A stretch of 64,000 nt of DNA, from assembly GCF_011762195.1 (NCBI RefSeq), contig NZ_JAASQK010000002.1, positions 248,001 through 312,000 on the forward strand, written 5' to 3'. Positions 1-8,303 of this stretch are shown here, piece by piece. This DNA is from Sphingomonas oligoaromativorans. Lineage in GTDB: Bacteria; Pseudomonadota; Alphaproteobacteria; Sphingomonadales; Sphingomonadaceae. The notes under the pieces were generated by a model. It saw only the letters and a list, made by a program, of their open reading frames with translations, was not told where the DNA came from and did not search any database. The position numbers and the translations under genes were made by a program. Within the stretch, counting starts at the first letter, position 1. The number at the start of each line of letters is the position of its first letter.

Positions 1-117
1 GACAGCCCCGCTCGCGAGGGCCGCAACCCGGCGACCGGCGAAGCGATGACCATCGCGGCGTCCCGCAAGCTCGGCTTCGCCCCGGCGAAGGCCGTGAAGG
101 ACAAGCTCAACGCCTGA
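1..117 (+). CDS. HU-family DNA-binding protein, C-terminal fragment (5' end outside window)
   Basis: The first 38 codons in frame, up to a TGA at 115-117, read as the C-terminal third of an HU-type histone-like protein. The stretch REGRNPATGEAM followed by AASRKLGFAPAK is the typical end of the DNA-gripping beta arm plus the last helix. HU dimers bend and compact DNA without strong sequence preference. The N-terminal dimerisation part lies to the left of the window. The next gene starts three bases after the stop, so the two may be co-transcribed. The family is clear, but HU and IHF subunits are hard to separate from this piece alone. Confidence 0.8.
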   Translation, partial: DSPAREGRNPATGEAMTIAASRKLGFAPAKAVKDKLNA

Positions 118-119
118 TC

Positions 120-596
120 GTGAGCCTTGATTCGGTCCGCGCCTTCCTTGCGAGGAAGGCGCCGGATATCGCGATCATCGATCAGGGCGCCAGCACGGCC
201 ACGGTTTCCGAGGCCGCGCAGGCGCTGGGGGTCGAGCCAGGGCAGATCGCCAAGACGCTTTCGATCCGCATCGGCGATGCCGTCATGCTGATCGTCGCGC
301 GCGGCGATGCCCGGCTCGACAACCGCAAGACCAAGGATATTCTCGGCGGTCGCCCCCGGATGCTGGGCGCCGAGGACGTGGAAGCGCTGACAGGCCATCC
401 CGTCGGCGGCGTATGCCCCTTCGGCCTCGCCACGCCGCTTCCCGTCTATTGCGACATCTCTCTCAAGGATTTCGGCGAGGTCTATCCCGCCGCCGGATCG
501 CGCACCAGCTCGGTGCGCCTCACGCCCGATCGCCTGGCGGAGCTGGTCGACGCGACATGGGTGGATGTCTGCTCGCTGCCCGTCGAGGCCGTCTAG
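120..596 (+). CDS. YbaK/EbsC-type aminoacyl-tRNA deacylase
   Basis: This 158-residue protein has the YbaK/ProX fold, the length of a stand-alone editing enzyme. Such proteins hydrolyse mischarged aminoacyl-tRNA in trans. Family signatures are the early ALGVEPGQIAKTL segment, the central lysine in NRKTKDILGG and the VGGVCPFGL loop, in which GG-C-PFG is the substrate pocket. It starts at a GTG three bases after the HU-type stop, so translational coupling is likely. It ends before a hairpin at 603-629. The exact tRNA substrate (Cys-tRNAPro, Ala-tRNAPro or other) cannot be told from the sequence. Confidence 0.85.
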   Translation: MSLDSVRAFLARKAPDIAIIDQGASTATVSEAAQALGVEPGQIAKTLSIRIGDAVMLIVARGDARLDNRKTKDILGGRPRMLGAEDVEALTGHPVGGVCPFGLATPLPVYCDISLKDFGEVYPAAGSRTSSVRLTPDRLAELVDATWVDVCSLPVEAV

Positions 597-602
597 GGCC
601 GA

Positions 603-629
603 CCTCCCTCCCCCGGAAGCCGAGGGAGG
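603..629. terminator. GC-rich hairpin between convergent genes
   Basis: CCTCCCTC at 603-610 and GAGGGAGG at 622-629 form an 8-bp stem with an 11-base loop between the convergent yba-type gene and the efflux outer-membrane gene. There is no clear T run on either side, so termination is only suggested by position. Confidence 0.35.
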
Positions 630-641
630 GGATCGGAAAAG

Positions 642-2225
642 TCAGGACGCCGGCTTTTCCGCCGCCTTCGCCTGAGCCACCTGCGGCGCCTGCTGCTGCC
701 AGCCGCCACCCAGCGCCCGGAACAGATCGACCTGCGCAAACGCGATGCGCGCGTCCGACGCCGCCAGATCGGCCTGGGCGTCCGCAAGCGTGCGCTGGGC
801 ATCGAGCACGGTCAGGAAGTCGGTCGTGCCCTCCTTCTGGCGGGCGAGGACGACATTCGCCGCCCGCTGCGCCTCGTCCCGCGCCGCGACCAGCGCCTGA
901 TGGCGGTCGATCTCGTGGGCATAGCCCGAAAGCGCCGTCTCGGTCTCCTGCAACGCCGTCAGCACCGTGCCGTCGAAGGTCGCCAGCGAAGCCTTGGTGT
1001 CGGCCTTGGCGCCCGCGATCTTGGCGCGGGTGGCGGCGATGTTCGGGAAGTTCCAGCTAATCAGCGGACCCGCCAGCCAGCGGAACGGGCCGCCGGTGAA
1101 CACGTCCGAGAGGCCGGCGCTGGTCTGCCCGATCTGCCCGCCGAGCGAGATATGCGGATAGAGATCGGAGGTCGCGACGCCGATCCGCGCCGTGTCCGCC
1201 GCCAGCCTGCGCTCGGCCGCGCGCACGTCCGGGCGGCGTGCGATCAGCGCCGCGCCATCGCCGACCGGGATCGGCTGGGCGATCTTCGGCAACACCGTCG
1301 CATCGCGCGCCGCCTGCGGGAGATCCTGCGGCGTGCGGCCGGTCAGCGTCGCCAGACGGAAGAGCGCGGCATCGCGCTCGGCCTCCAGCGGGGCGACGTC
1401 CGCCTTGCGCTGATCGCGGAGCGCGGTGATGCGGATCAGGTCGAGCTTCTCCGACCGCCCCGCCTCGACCCGCGCCGCCGTGACGCGCGCCGACTTGTCG
1501 AGCAGCGCCACCGTATCGTTGGCGACCGCGATCTGCTGGGCGGAGGCGGTGGCGTCGGCATAGGCGCGCACGGTGTCGGCGACGACCGCCACCATCACCG
1601 CGTCGCGATCCGCCTCGGCCGCCTGCCAGTCGCCCCGCGCCGCCTGGACGCTGCGCTTCACGCGGCCGAACAGGTCGACCTCGTAGGAGACGTTGAGGCC
1701 GGTATCGAGGCTCCACTCCTCGCGCTTGGTGCCGGGGAAGACTTCGTAGCCCGGCACGCGCTGATAGTTGGTCGAGGCGCTGATCGACGTCTGCGGCAGG
1801 CGATCCGACTTGGCGCCGCGCAGGTTCGCCCGCGCCCGCTCCAGATGCGCCACCGCCACGCGGAGGTCCGTGTTGGCGGCGAGCGCATCGGCGATCAGGC
1901 CGTTGAGCACCGGATCATTGTAGAGATGCCACCACTGGTCGTCGGCCTTGGCGGTGGCGTCCACCGCCGGGTTGGCCGCGCCGATGAAGGGCTTGGCCGC
2001 GCTCGCCGCCGTCTGGGGCCGGTGATAATCCGGCCCCGCCGCGCAGGCGGTCAGCATCGTGGTCGCGGCGAGGAGCAGGGCCAGCCCGCCCCTCCCCCGT
2101 TCGCCCTGAGCCCGTCGAAGGACGTGCCCCGTGCGCGCCGCTCGCGGCCCGTGCTTCGGCAAGCTCAGCACGAGCGGATCTTTTGTGGCTCGCGAAATGA
2201 AAGATGTGGTCATGACGAACCTCAT
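642..2225 (-). CDS. RND efflux outer-membrane lipoprotein, NodT family
   Basis: This 527-residue protein is the outer-membrane channel (TolC/OprM-like) of the efflux operon and would form a trimer reaching from the outer membrane to the pump. A hydrophobic stretch ends in the lipobox LTAC with Cys61. GPDYHRP just after it is the usual start of the mature NodT lipoprotein, and two outer membrane efflux repeats follow. ATG at 2225 overlaps the pump stop codon (ATGA), which fixes the start. Oddly, about 27 residues (17-43) between the start and the signal core are encoded by a sphingomonad palindromic repeat (2097-2177) that stays in frame. This gives an unusually long lead sequence. Function is near certain; secretion efficiency is not. 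Confidence 0.92.
   Translation of the reverse strand: MRFVMTTSFISRATKDPLVLSLPKHGPRAARTGHVLRRAQGERGRGGLALLLAATTMLTACAAGPDYHRPQTAASAAKPFIGAANPAVDATAKADDQWWHLYNDPVLNGLIADALAANTDLRVAVAHLERARANLRGAKSDRLPQTSISASTNYQRVPGYEVFPGTKREEWSLDTGLNVSYEVDLFGRVKRSVQAARGDWQAAEADRDAVMVAVVADTVRAYADATASAQQIAVANDTVALLDKSARVTAARVEAGRSEKLDLIRITALRDQRKADVAPLEAERDAALFRLATLTGRTPQDLPQAARDATVLPKIAQPIPVGDGAALIARRPDVRAAERRLAADTARIGVATSDLYPHISLGGQIGQTSAGLSDVFTGGPFRWLAGPLISWNFPNIAATRAKIAGAKADTKASLATFDGTVLTALQETETALSGYAHEIDRHQALVAARDEAQRAANVVLARQKEGTTDFLTVLDAQRTLADAQADLAASDARIAFAQVDLFRALGGGWQQQAPQVAQAKAAEKPAS
2097..2177. repeat. Sphingomonad REP-like palindrome inside the outer-membrane lipoprotein gene
   Basis: Two imperfect inverted arms of about 31 bases flank a short centre. 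The left arm begins CCGTTCGCCCTGAGC and the right arm ends with its near complement, GCTCAGCACGAGCGG. This is the common dispersed repeat I know from sphingomonad genomes, which often reads as VLSLSKxGP or LRRAQGE in translation. The element is 81 bp, a multiple of three, and keeps the reading frame open. Confidence 0.75.
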
Positions 2226-5200
2226 TCGGCCGGCTGGAGGACGGGGGCGGCCTCGTCCCCGCCACGACGGCGGAGGCGCGACAGCCGGTCACCCAGCGCA
2301 CGGCACACGACATAGAAGGTCGGCGTGAAGAGCAGGCCGAAGCCGGTCACACCCGCCATCCCGAAGAACACCGCGGTGCCCAGCGCCTGCCGAAGCTCGG
2401 CGCCCGCCCCCTTCGCGATCACCAGCGGCACGGCGCCGAGGATGAAGGCGAAGCTGGTCATCAGGATCGGACGCAGACGGGTCCGCGCCGCCTGCACCGC
2501 CGCGTCGATCGGCGACAGGCCGTCCTTCTCCTCCGCCTGCTTGGCGAACTCCACCACGAGGATCGAGTTCTTGGCCGCGAGTGCGATCAGCACGACCAGG
2601 CCGATCTGGGTGAGGACGTTATTGTCCATCCCCCGCAGGTTCACGCCGGCCATGGCGGCCAGCAGGCACATCGGCACGATCAGGATGATCGCGAGCGGCA
2701 GCGTCAGGCTCTCATACTGGGCAGCCAGCACGAGGAAGACGAACAGCGTGCCCATGGCGAAGACGAGGCCCGCCGTGTTGCCGGCCGTCTTCTGCTGATA
2801 GGCGATGCCCGTCCACTCATGGTCGTAGCCCGCCGGCAGAGCGTCGCCGAGCTTCTCCATCACCTGGAGGGAGTGGCCCGTCGAGTAGCCCGGCGCGGTG
2901 TCGCCATCGACCTCGACCGCCGGCATCAGGTTGTAGCGCACCACGCGATACGGCCCGTTCTTGTCCTTGAAGGTCGAGACGGCGCCGATCGGAACCATCG
3001 CGCCGGAGTCCGAGCGGGTCTTGAGGTTGGCGATGTCCGCCACCGTGTTGCGGAAGGGCGCGTCGGCCTGTGCGGTCACATGGAAGGTGCGGCCGAGCAG
3101 GTTGAAATCGTTGATGAACGCCGAGCCCAGATAATCCTGAAGCGTCTCGAACACGCGCTCCGGCGGCACGCCCAGCAGGGCGGCCTTGCGGCGGTCCACG
3201 TCGGCGAAGATGCGCGGCGTGCCCGTCTCGAAGAAGGTGTAGATCTGCTTCAGGCCTTCGGTCTTGTTGGCGTCGCCGATGAGCTTGGCCGAGACCTTGG
3301 CGAGTTCCTGATAGGAACGGCCCTCACGATCCTCGACCATCATGCGATAGCCGCCGGCCGAGCCAATGCCCTGCACGAGCGGCGGCGGCACCAGCAGCAC
3401 GCGCGCCTTGTCATAGCCCGCGACCGCCTTGTTCGCCTGATCCATGATCCCGGCGTAGGTGGCGCCCTCGGCCTTACGCTCCTCGAAGGTCTTGAAGGGG
3501 AAGTAGATGGCGGCCGAGTTGGGGGCGGCCGTCTGCGACGGGCCGTCGAAGCCGGCGAACATCACCGCGCCGCGCAGGCCCTTAATGGGCAGGATCTTCT
3601 GCGCGATCTCCTGCGTCACCGCGTCGGTCCGTTCGAGCGAGGAGCCCGAGGGGAGCTGCACGATGGCGAGGAAATAACCCTGGTCCTGCGCCGGGATGAA
3701 GCCGCCCGGCGTGATCCAGAACAGCCCCAGCGTCGCCGCGATCAGCGCGGCATAGACGGCCAGCATCTTCTTCGGCCGCTGCACCAGGAAGTGGGTCAGC
3801 CGCGCATAGCCGTTGCCCAGACGATCGAAGCCGCGGTTGAACTTGTCCGCGAAGGTGCGGCCGGCGCGCTGGAAGGCGTTGCCGCCCTCCCCGCCATGCT
3901 GGCCCTTGGGCTTGAGCAGCATCCCCGCCAGCGCCGGCGACAGCGTCAGCGACAGGATCAGCGAGAACACGGTGGCCGACGAGATCGTCACCGCGAACTG
4001 CTTGTAGAAGGCGCCCGAAAGGCCCGTCAGGAACAGCGTCGGCACGAACACGGCGCAGAGCACCAGCACGATGGCGACGAGCGCGGTCGATACCTCGTCC
4101 ATGGAGACGCGGGACGCCTCCTTGGGGTTGAGCCCATGCTCGATGTTGCGTTCCACATTCTCCACCACGACGATCGCGTCGTCGACGACGATGCCGATGG
4201 CGAGCACCAGGCCGAACAGCGACAACGTGTTGAGCGAATAGCCCACGCCCGCCAGCACCGCGAAGCTGCCGATCAGCGACACCGGGATGGCGATGATCGG
4301 GATGACCGCCGCGCGCCAGCTCTGAAGGAAGACGAGGATCACGATCACCACGAGGATCACCGCCTCGCCGAGCGTGTGGTACACGGCATCGATCGACTGG
4401 CTGATGAACTCGGTCGGGTTGTAGATGACCTTATATTCCAGGCCCTTGGGGAAGCGGGCACCGAGCTTCTTCATCTCGGCGCTGATCGCGATGGCGGACG
4501 AGAGCGCGTTGCCGCCCGGCCGCTGCATCGCCGCCACGATCACCGACGGCTTGCCCGAGAGATAGGCGTTGGTGCCATAGTCGGCGGCGCCCAGCTCGAC
4601 GCGGCCGATGTCGGAGACGCGCACCTGACGGCCGTCCGGGTCGGTGCGGATGACGATGTTGGCGAACTGCTGCGGATCGGTGAGGCGGCCCTGCGTCTCG
4701 ATGCCGATCTGGAAGGCATCATGCGTGTTGTAGGGCGGCGCGCCGATCGAGCCGGCGGCGACCTGCACGTTCTGCGCGCGCAGAGCGGTGACGATCTCGT
4801 CCGCCGTCAGGTTGAGTGCTGCGGCCCGGCCCGGATCGATCCAGATGCGCATCGCATAGTCGCGCGCGCCGAAGATCGTCACGTCGCCGACGCCGTCGAT
4901 ACGCGACAGGCGGTCACGCACCTGCGTCAGGGCGTAGTTGGAGATGTAATCCGGCCCATAGGTGCCGTCCGGCGACTGGATGTTGATCGCCATCAGGAAG
5001 TTGGGCGACGTCTTGCGCGTCACGACGCCCAAGCGCTGCACCTCCTCGGGCAGGCGCGGCAGCGCCACCGCGACGCGGTTCTGCACCAGCACCTGCGCGG
5101 CATCGAGGTTGGTGCCGATCTTGAAGGTGACGGTGATCGTCACCTTGCCGTCGCCGGTCGACTGCGACGACATGTAGAGCATGTCGTCGACGCCGTTGAT

Positions 5201-5410
5201 CTCCTGTTCGATCGGCGCGGCGATCGTCTCGGCGACCGTCTCGGCGGACGCGCCGGGATAGTTGGCGGCGACCGTCACGGTCGGCGGCACGATGTCGGGA
5301 TATTGCGAGACGGGAAGCCCGAAATAGGCCAGCCCGCCGACCACCGTGATGAGCACGGCGATCACCGCCGCGAAGATCGGGCGATCGATGAAGAAGCGAG
5401 AGAGACGCAT
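2222..5410 (-). CDS. RND multidrug efflux pump inner-membrane permease, HAE1 family (AcrB/MexB-like)
   Basis: This 1062-residue protein is the proton-driven trimeric transporter of the tripartite pump and has the full family length. It opens MRLSRFFIDRPIFA, the usual HAE1 N-terminus with the first membrane helix. It carries the GIVVDDAIVVVENVER segment of helix 4 with the paired aspartates for proton relay, two large periplasmic loops and a second set of six helices ending near residue 1040. ATG at 5410 is preceded by AAGGAC at good spacing. A longer upstream reading frame exists but lacks family similarity. It lies 111 bp after the adaptor gene and overlaps the outer-membrane gene, so the three form one operon. 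Confidence 0.96.
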   Translation of the reverse strand: MRLSRFFIDRPIFAAVIAVLITVVGGLAYFGLPVSQYPDIVPPTVTVAANYPGASAETVAETIAAPIEQEINGVDDMLYMSSQSTGDGKVTITVTFKIGTNLDAAQVLVQNRVAVALPRLPEEVQRLGVVTRKTSPNFLMAINIQSPDGTYGPDYISNYALTQVRDRLSRIDGVGDVTIFGARDYAMRIWIDPGRAAALNLTADEIVTALRAQNVQVAAGSIGAPPYNTHDAFQIGIETQGRLTDPQQFANIVIRTDPDGRQVRVSDIGRVELGAADYGTNAYLSGKPSVIVAAMQRPGGNALSSAIAISAEMKKLGARFPKGLEYKVIYNPTEFISQSIDAVYHTLGEAVILVVIVILVFLQSWRAAVIPIIAIPVSLIGSFAVLAGVGYSLNTLSLFGLVLAIGIVVDDAIVVVENVERNIEHGLNPKEASRVSMDEVSTALVAIVLVLCAVFVPTLFLTGLSGAFYKQFAVTISSATVFSLILSLTLSPALAGMLLKPKGQHGGEGGNAFQRAGRTFADKFNRGFDRLGNGYARLTHFLVQRPKKMLAVYAALIAATLGLFWITPGGFIPAQDQGYFLAIVQLPSGSSLERTDAVTQEIAQKILPIKGLRGAVMFAGFDGPSQTAAPNSAAIYFPFKTFEERKAEGATYAGIMDQANKAVAGYDKARVLLVPPPLVQGIGSAGGYRMMVEDREGRSYQELAKVSAKLIGDANKTEGLKQIYTFFETGTPRIFADVDRRKAALLGVPPERVFETLQDYLGSAFINDFNLLGRTFHVTAQADAPFRNTVADIANLKTRSDSGAMVPIGAVSTFKDKNGPYRVVRYNLMPAVEVDGDTAPGYSTGHSLQVMEKLGDALPAGYDHEWTGIAYQQKTAGNTAGLVFAMGTLFVFLVLAAQYESLTLPLAIILIVPMCLLAAMAGVNLRGMDNNVLTQIGLVVLIALAAKNSILVVEFAKQAEEKDGLSPIDAAVQAARTRLRPILMTSFAFILGAVPLVIAKGAGAELRQALGTAVFFGMAGVTGFGLLFTPTFYVVCRALGDRLSRLRRRGGDEAAPVLQPAE

Positions 5411-5521
5411 GACGTCGTCCTTGCTGAAAGGGGGTGATCCCCGGCCGGAGGGGGGAAAAGGGGCCGGGGATCTTGGGGCAGCCTGGGTAAGCACCGCCCC
5501 AAACGGGAATGTCGGTTCGCC

Positions 5522-6778
5522 TTAGCGGGCGAAGGTGGCCTGCGCGGGCACCGGCGTTTCGGCCTCGGGCGCGCTGGCGGCGGGATCGGGCGCGACCTTG
5601 CCGTCGTGCGGCACGACCTTGGTGCCGGGGATCGCCCCCTGCATACCCGCGATCACCACCCGGTCGCCCGGCGTCAGGCCCGAGCGGATGATGCGCAGCC
5701 CGTCCACCACCGCACCCAGCGTCACCGGCTTGGCGACGACGCTGTCATCCTTGTCCACGACGAGCACGGTCTTGCGCGCCTGATCGGTCTGGATCGAGGC
5801 GTCGGGCACCAGCAGCGCGTGCGTCGTGCCGCCGGTGGCGAGGCGCATGTTGCCGAACATGCCCGGCGTCAGGAACGAGTCCGGGTTGGCGAGCGTCGCG
5901 CGGCCGCGGATCGTGCCGGAGCGCGGATCGAGGCCGTTGTCCGTGAAGTCCAGCGTGCCCGTCCACTTGTAGGCGGCTTCATCCTGAAGGCGGATCTGCA
6001 CCGTGGTTGCGGGCTTGCCCTCCTTCTTGGCGCGCTGCGTCTTGAGGAACAGCGCCTCGGAGGCGTCGAAGGAGAAATAGATCGGATCGAGCGCGTTGAT
6101 GGTGGTCAGCAGCGTGGCCGACGTCCCCTCCCCGCCCACGACGAGATTGCCGGTGTCGACCCGGCGATCGGAAATGCGGCCCGAAACCGGCGCGCGCACC
6201 TCGGTCCACTCCACATCCAGCGAACGCTCGCGCAGACGCGCCTGCGCGCCGGCCAGCGCGGCGTCCGCCGACTGGACCTTCGAACGCAGCGCATCGATCT
6301 CGCCCGCCGAAACCGCATCGTCACCGCTCAGGCGGTTGGCGCGGGCAAGGTCCGAGCGGGCGAGCGTCAGCGCGCTCTGGGCGCTGGCGACGCTGGCGCG
6401 GGCCTCGGCCTGCGCCGCGAGGAACGGGCGCTGATCGATGGTGAAGAGGATCTGCCCCTTCTTCACCACGTCACCGTCCTTGAAGTGGCGCTGCACCACC
6501 TGCCCCGAGACGCGCGGACGCACCTCGACCGACTGGCTGGCGACGAAGCGGCCGACATAATCGTCCCACTCGGTCACGTCGCGGGCGAGCGGGGTGGCGA
6601 CGGTCACGTCCGCCGGCGGCATCCCGGCGGGCGCGGCCGGGGCGTGGTGGAACACCTTGAAACCGGCAAAGGCGACCAGCGCCAGCGGCACCGCCACAAG
6701 GGCGCGCCGCTGCCATCGTCCTTCGCTGGCCGGCGCGTCGATGCGCTCATCCTGGTCTACGCGTGTAAGCATGTTCAT
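5522..6778 (-). CDS. RND efflux periplasmic adaptor (membrane fusion protein)
   Basis: This 418-residue protein links the pump to the outer-membrane channel. A short cytoplasmic tail and one membrane segment (about residues 27-45) come first. The lipoyl half around DYVGRFVASQSVEVRPRV, an alpha-helical hairpin (about 120-190), the second lipoyl half, the beta-barrel and the membrane-proximal domain follow in the usual order. The Ala/Pro-rich tail is typical. ATG at 6778 overlaps the stop of the preceding small gene (ATGA). A second ATG two codons later is possible. It is the second gene of the efflux operon driven from 7523-7551. Confidence 0.95.
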   Translation of the reverse strand: MNMLTRVDQDERIDAPASEGRWQRRALVAVPLALVAFAGFKVFHHAPAAPAGMPPADVTVATPLARDVTEWDDYVGRFVASQSVEVRPRVSGQVVQRHFKDGDVVKKGQILFTIDQRPFLAAQAEARASVASAQSALTLARSDLARANRLSGDDAVSAGEIDALRSKVQSADAALAGAQARLRERSLDVEWTEVRAPVSGRISDRRVDTGNLVVGGEGTSATLLTTINALDPIYFSFDASEALFLKTQRAKKEGKPATTVQIRLQDEAAYKWTGTLDFTDNGLDPRSGTIRGRATLANPDSFLTPGMFGNMRLATGGTTHALLVPDASIQTDQARKTVLVVDKDDSVVAKPVTLGAVVDGLRIIRSGLTPGDRVVIAGMQGAIPGTKVVPHDGKVAPDPAASAPEAETPVPAQATFAR

Positions 6779-7182
6779 GCCGAGGCCCTCCCGGTGCGGC
6801 TGGATCGGCCGGCGGCAATGCTCGCCAGCATCAGTTCAAGTTGATCGATATTGAAACCGGCGGCCTTGAAGGCGTGGATCGCGGAGTTCGGCACCACATA
6901 ACCATGGTGCCACGCCTGCACGGCGAGCCGGCGCAGCGCCTCCAGCCGCGGATCGGCAAGGCGGCGCGCGATGCCGCCGCCGAACAGCCACGCCGACAGG
7001 CGCGACAGACGCGTGGGCTCCGACAGGCTGGACAGCCGGTCGCGCCGGGCGAGCCGGATCACCTCCCACTCCACATCCGTGAAGCCGATCGCCTCGACGG
7101 ACGCCGAGGGGGAGAAGCTCTGCGGGAACAGGGGCTGCGCCGTCATCGTCGCAAACGGTTCCCGCACATCGAGATAGGCCAT
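6775..7182 (-). CDS. Hypothetical protein, first gene of the efflux operon
   Basis: This 135-residue protein is predicted to be soluble; I see no signal peptide or membrane helix, and I do not recognise the family. The middle is rich in Arg and Leu (residues 40-80) and the C-terminal half includes a segment around HHGYVVPNSAIHAF that could form a small helical domain. It is translationally coupled to the adaptor gene through an ATGA overlap, and ATG at 7182 follows GGGAGACGTC, a good ribosome site. Its place as first gene of a TetR-controlled pump operon suggests a role linked to efflux, but the sequence does not say which. Confidence 0.6.
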   Translation of the reverse strand: MAYLDVREPFATMTAQPLFPQSFSPSASVEAIGFTDVEWEVIRLARRDRLSSLSEPTRLSRLSAWLFGGGIARRLADPRLEALRRLAVQAWHHGYVVPNSAIHAFKAAGFNIDQLELMLASIAAGRSSRTGRASA

Positions 7183-7509
7183 GACGTCTCCCTTTCAGAC
7201 AGACGACCGCCACCACGGACGCGCGACACGGGGGCCGCGCCTCACCGGGAGGCCGCAGGGATGCACGAAGCCGCCCCGCGAGCCACACGAAGCGGCCCAC
7301 GCCAGACGGCGTTGATGGTTCGAAATCGGCGCGCGCCCGATCGGCGGAGGCGCCCGGACAATCAGCGGACGGCGATACCCTCGCCGGCCGGATCACCCGC
7401 AATCATGATATCCACGCCGCGCACACCGACGCGGCGCCAGAATTAGTTGCCGTATTGGAGCATGGCGCAAGCTCCCCGTCTGCCCCCGCCGGATGGCGAG
7501 CTGTCATTT
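7183..7509 (-). other. Long untranslated leader of the efflux operon
   Basis: About 330 bases separate the predicted transcription start (near 7515) from the first efflux-operon gene. On the minus strand the leader has two very short reading frames, one beginning MLQYGN and one beginning MIAGDPAGEG, neither with a strong ribosome site. I recognise no riboswitch or RNA gene here. Confidence 0.4.
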
Positions 7510-7524
7510 CATACTGACAGGTAT
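7501..7524. promoter_or_regulatory. TetR operator candidate at the efflux promoter
   Basis: CTGTCA (7501-7506) and TGACAG (7515-7520) form a perfect inverted repeat with an 8-bp spacer. The overlapping 15-mer CATACTGACAGGTAT (7510-7524) matches 11 of 15 positions of CATACCGATCGATAT at the tetR promoter (8194-8208). Both overlap promoter -10 regions, as expected of a repressor site. Confidence 0.6.
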
Positions 7525-7551
7525 ATAATGCAGTGCAGCGAGAGTCGTCAA
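7523..7551 (-). promoter_or_regulatory. Sigma-70-type promoter of the efflux operon
   Basis: Read on the minus strand, TTGACG (7546-7551) and TTATAT (7523-7528) are separated by exactly 17 bases. This near-consensus housekeeping promoter points at the efflux operon. The operator-like palindrome at 7501-7524 covers its -10 end and start point. Confidence 0.75.
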
Positions 7552-7581
7552 CCTATTTCTATACCGCTTAGTAGTTTTGGT

Positions 7582-8196
7582 CTAGCGGCTTGGCCACACC
7601 ATCATCGCGGTATCGACCAGCTTGCTGAGATCCTTGCAGGAAACGCCGCTGCTGGCCTGCACCAGCATACCCTGGATGACGGCGCCGAGATAACGGGCAA
7701 GCCCTGCCGGATCGACATGATCGGGCAGATCGCCCTCGTCGCGCGCGCGCTCGAACCGCTGGATCAACGCCGCTTCGGATGATGCCCGGCGCGCGATCAC
7801 CTCGGCCTTGATGGACTCGGCCTCCGCCCCGCAGGCCAGGCTGGAGATGACACCCAGGCATCCCCTCGGATCGCTGGTGCTCCTCTGCATCTCGAGCGCG
7901 CCGTGCAGCAATCGCTCGGCCACCTCGCGCGCGGTCGGCGCATTCAGCGCGGCCCCCATATAAGCGAGCTTCTCCTGCTCGTAGAGATCGAGCGCCTTGC
8001 GGAACAGGGATTCCTTGTTGCCATAGCAGGCGTAGAGGCTGGGGCGCGTGATGCCCATCGCCTCGGTCAGCTCGGTGAGCGAAGCGCCCTCATAGCCGCG
8101 CAGCCAGAAGACGCGCAGCGCGGCCGCGAGCGCCTCCTGGGCGTCGAATTCACGCGGCCGGCCACGCGGCACGGCGGCGGTGACATTGCTTTCCAT
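7582..8196 (-). CDS. TetR/AcrR-family repressor, probable regulator of the RND efflux operon
   Basis: This 204-residue protein has an N-terminal helix-turn-helix (GYEGASLTELTEAMGI then RPSLYACYGNKESLF, about residues 32-65) and a helical ligand-binding part with the DPRGCLGV motif of AefR-like TetR proteins. It lies upstream of the efflux operon on the same strand, and the two promoters share an operator-like sequence, so repression of the pump and of itself is a reasonable inference. The start ATG at 8196 has no ribosome site; the promoter at 8204-8232 would give a leaderless or nearly leaderless message. The inducer is unknown. Confidence 0.88.
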   Translation of the reverse strand: MESNVTAAVPRGRPREFDAQEALAAALRVFWLRGYEGASLTELTEAMGITRPSLYACYGNKESLFRKALDLYEQEKLAYMGAALNAPTAREVAERLLHGALEMQRSTSDPRGCLGVISSLACGAEAESIKAEVIARRASSEAALIQRFERARDEGDLPDHVDPAGLARYLGAVIQGMLVQASSGVSCKDLSKLVDTAMMVWPSR

Positions 8197-8232
8197 ACCG
8201 ATCGATATAGTGAGTTACCGGAGATTCGTCCA
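8194..8232 (-). promoter_or_regulatory. tetR promoter with overlapping operator
   Basis: On the minus strand TGGACG (8227-8232), a 17-base spacer and TATATC (8204-8209) form a promoter. The predicted start point falls one or two bases before the ATG. CATACCGATCGATAT (8194-8208), almost a perfect palindrome, covers the -10 and the start codon and resembles the efflux operator. Confidence 0.55.
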
Positions 8233-8303
8233 CCTGGACTCTGAGGCGGGCTGGGAACCGGGAGCCTCCGGCCATCGCCGAAAGCTCCCTTCCCTTACGG
8301 CAT

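Noticed and set aside
2819..5437. Very long open frame on the plus strand opposite the RND pump
   Set aside because: It is the antisense of a clear pump gene, rich in Arg and His with no family character; such frames are common at this GC content.
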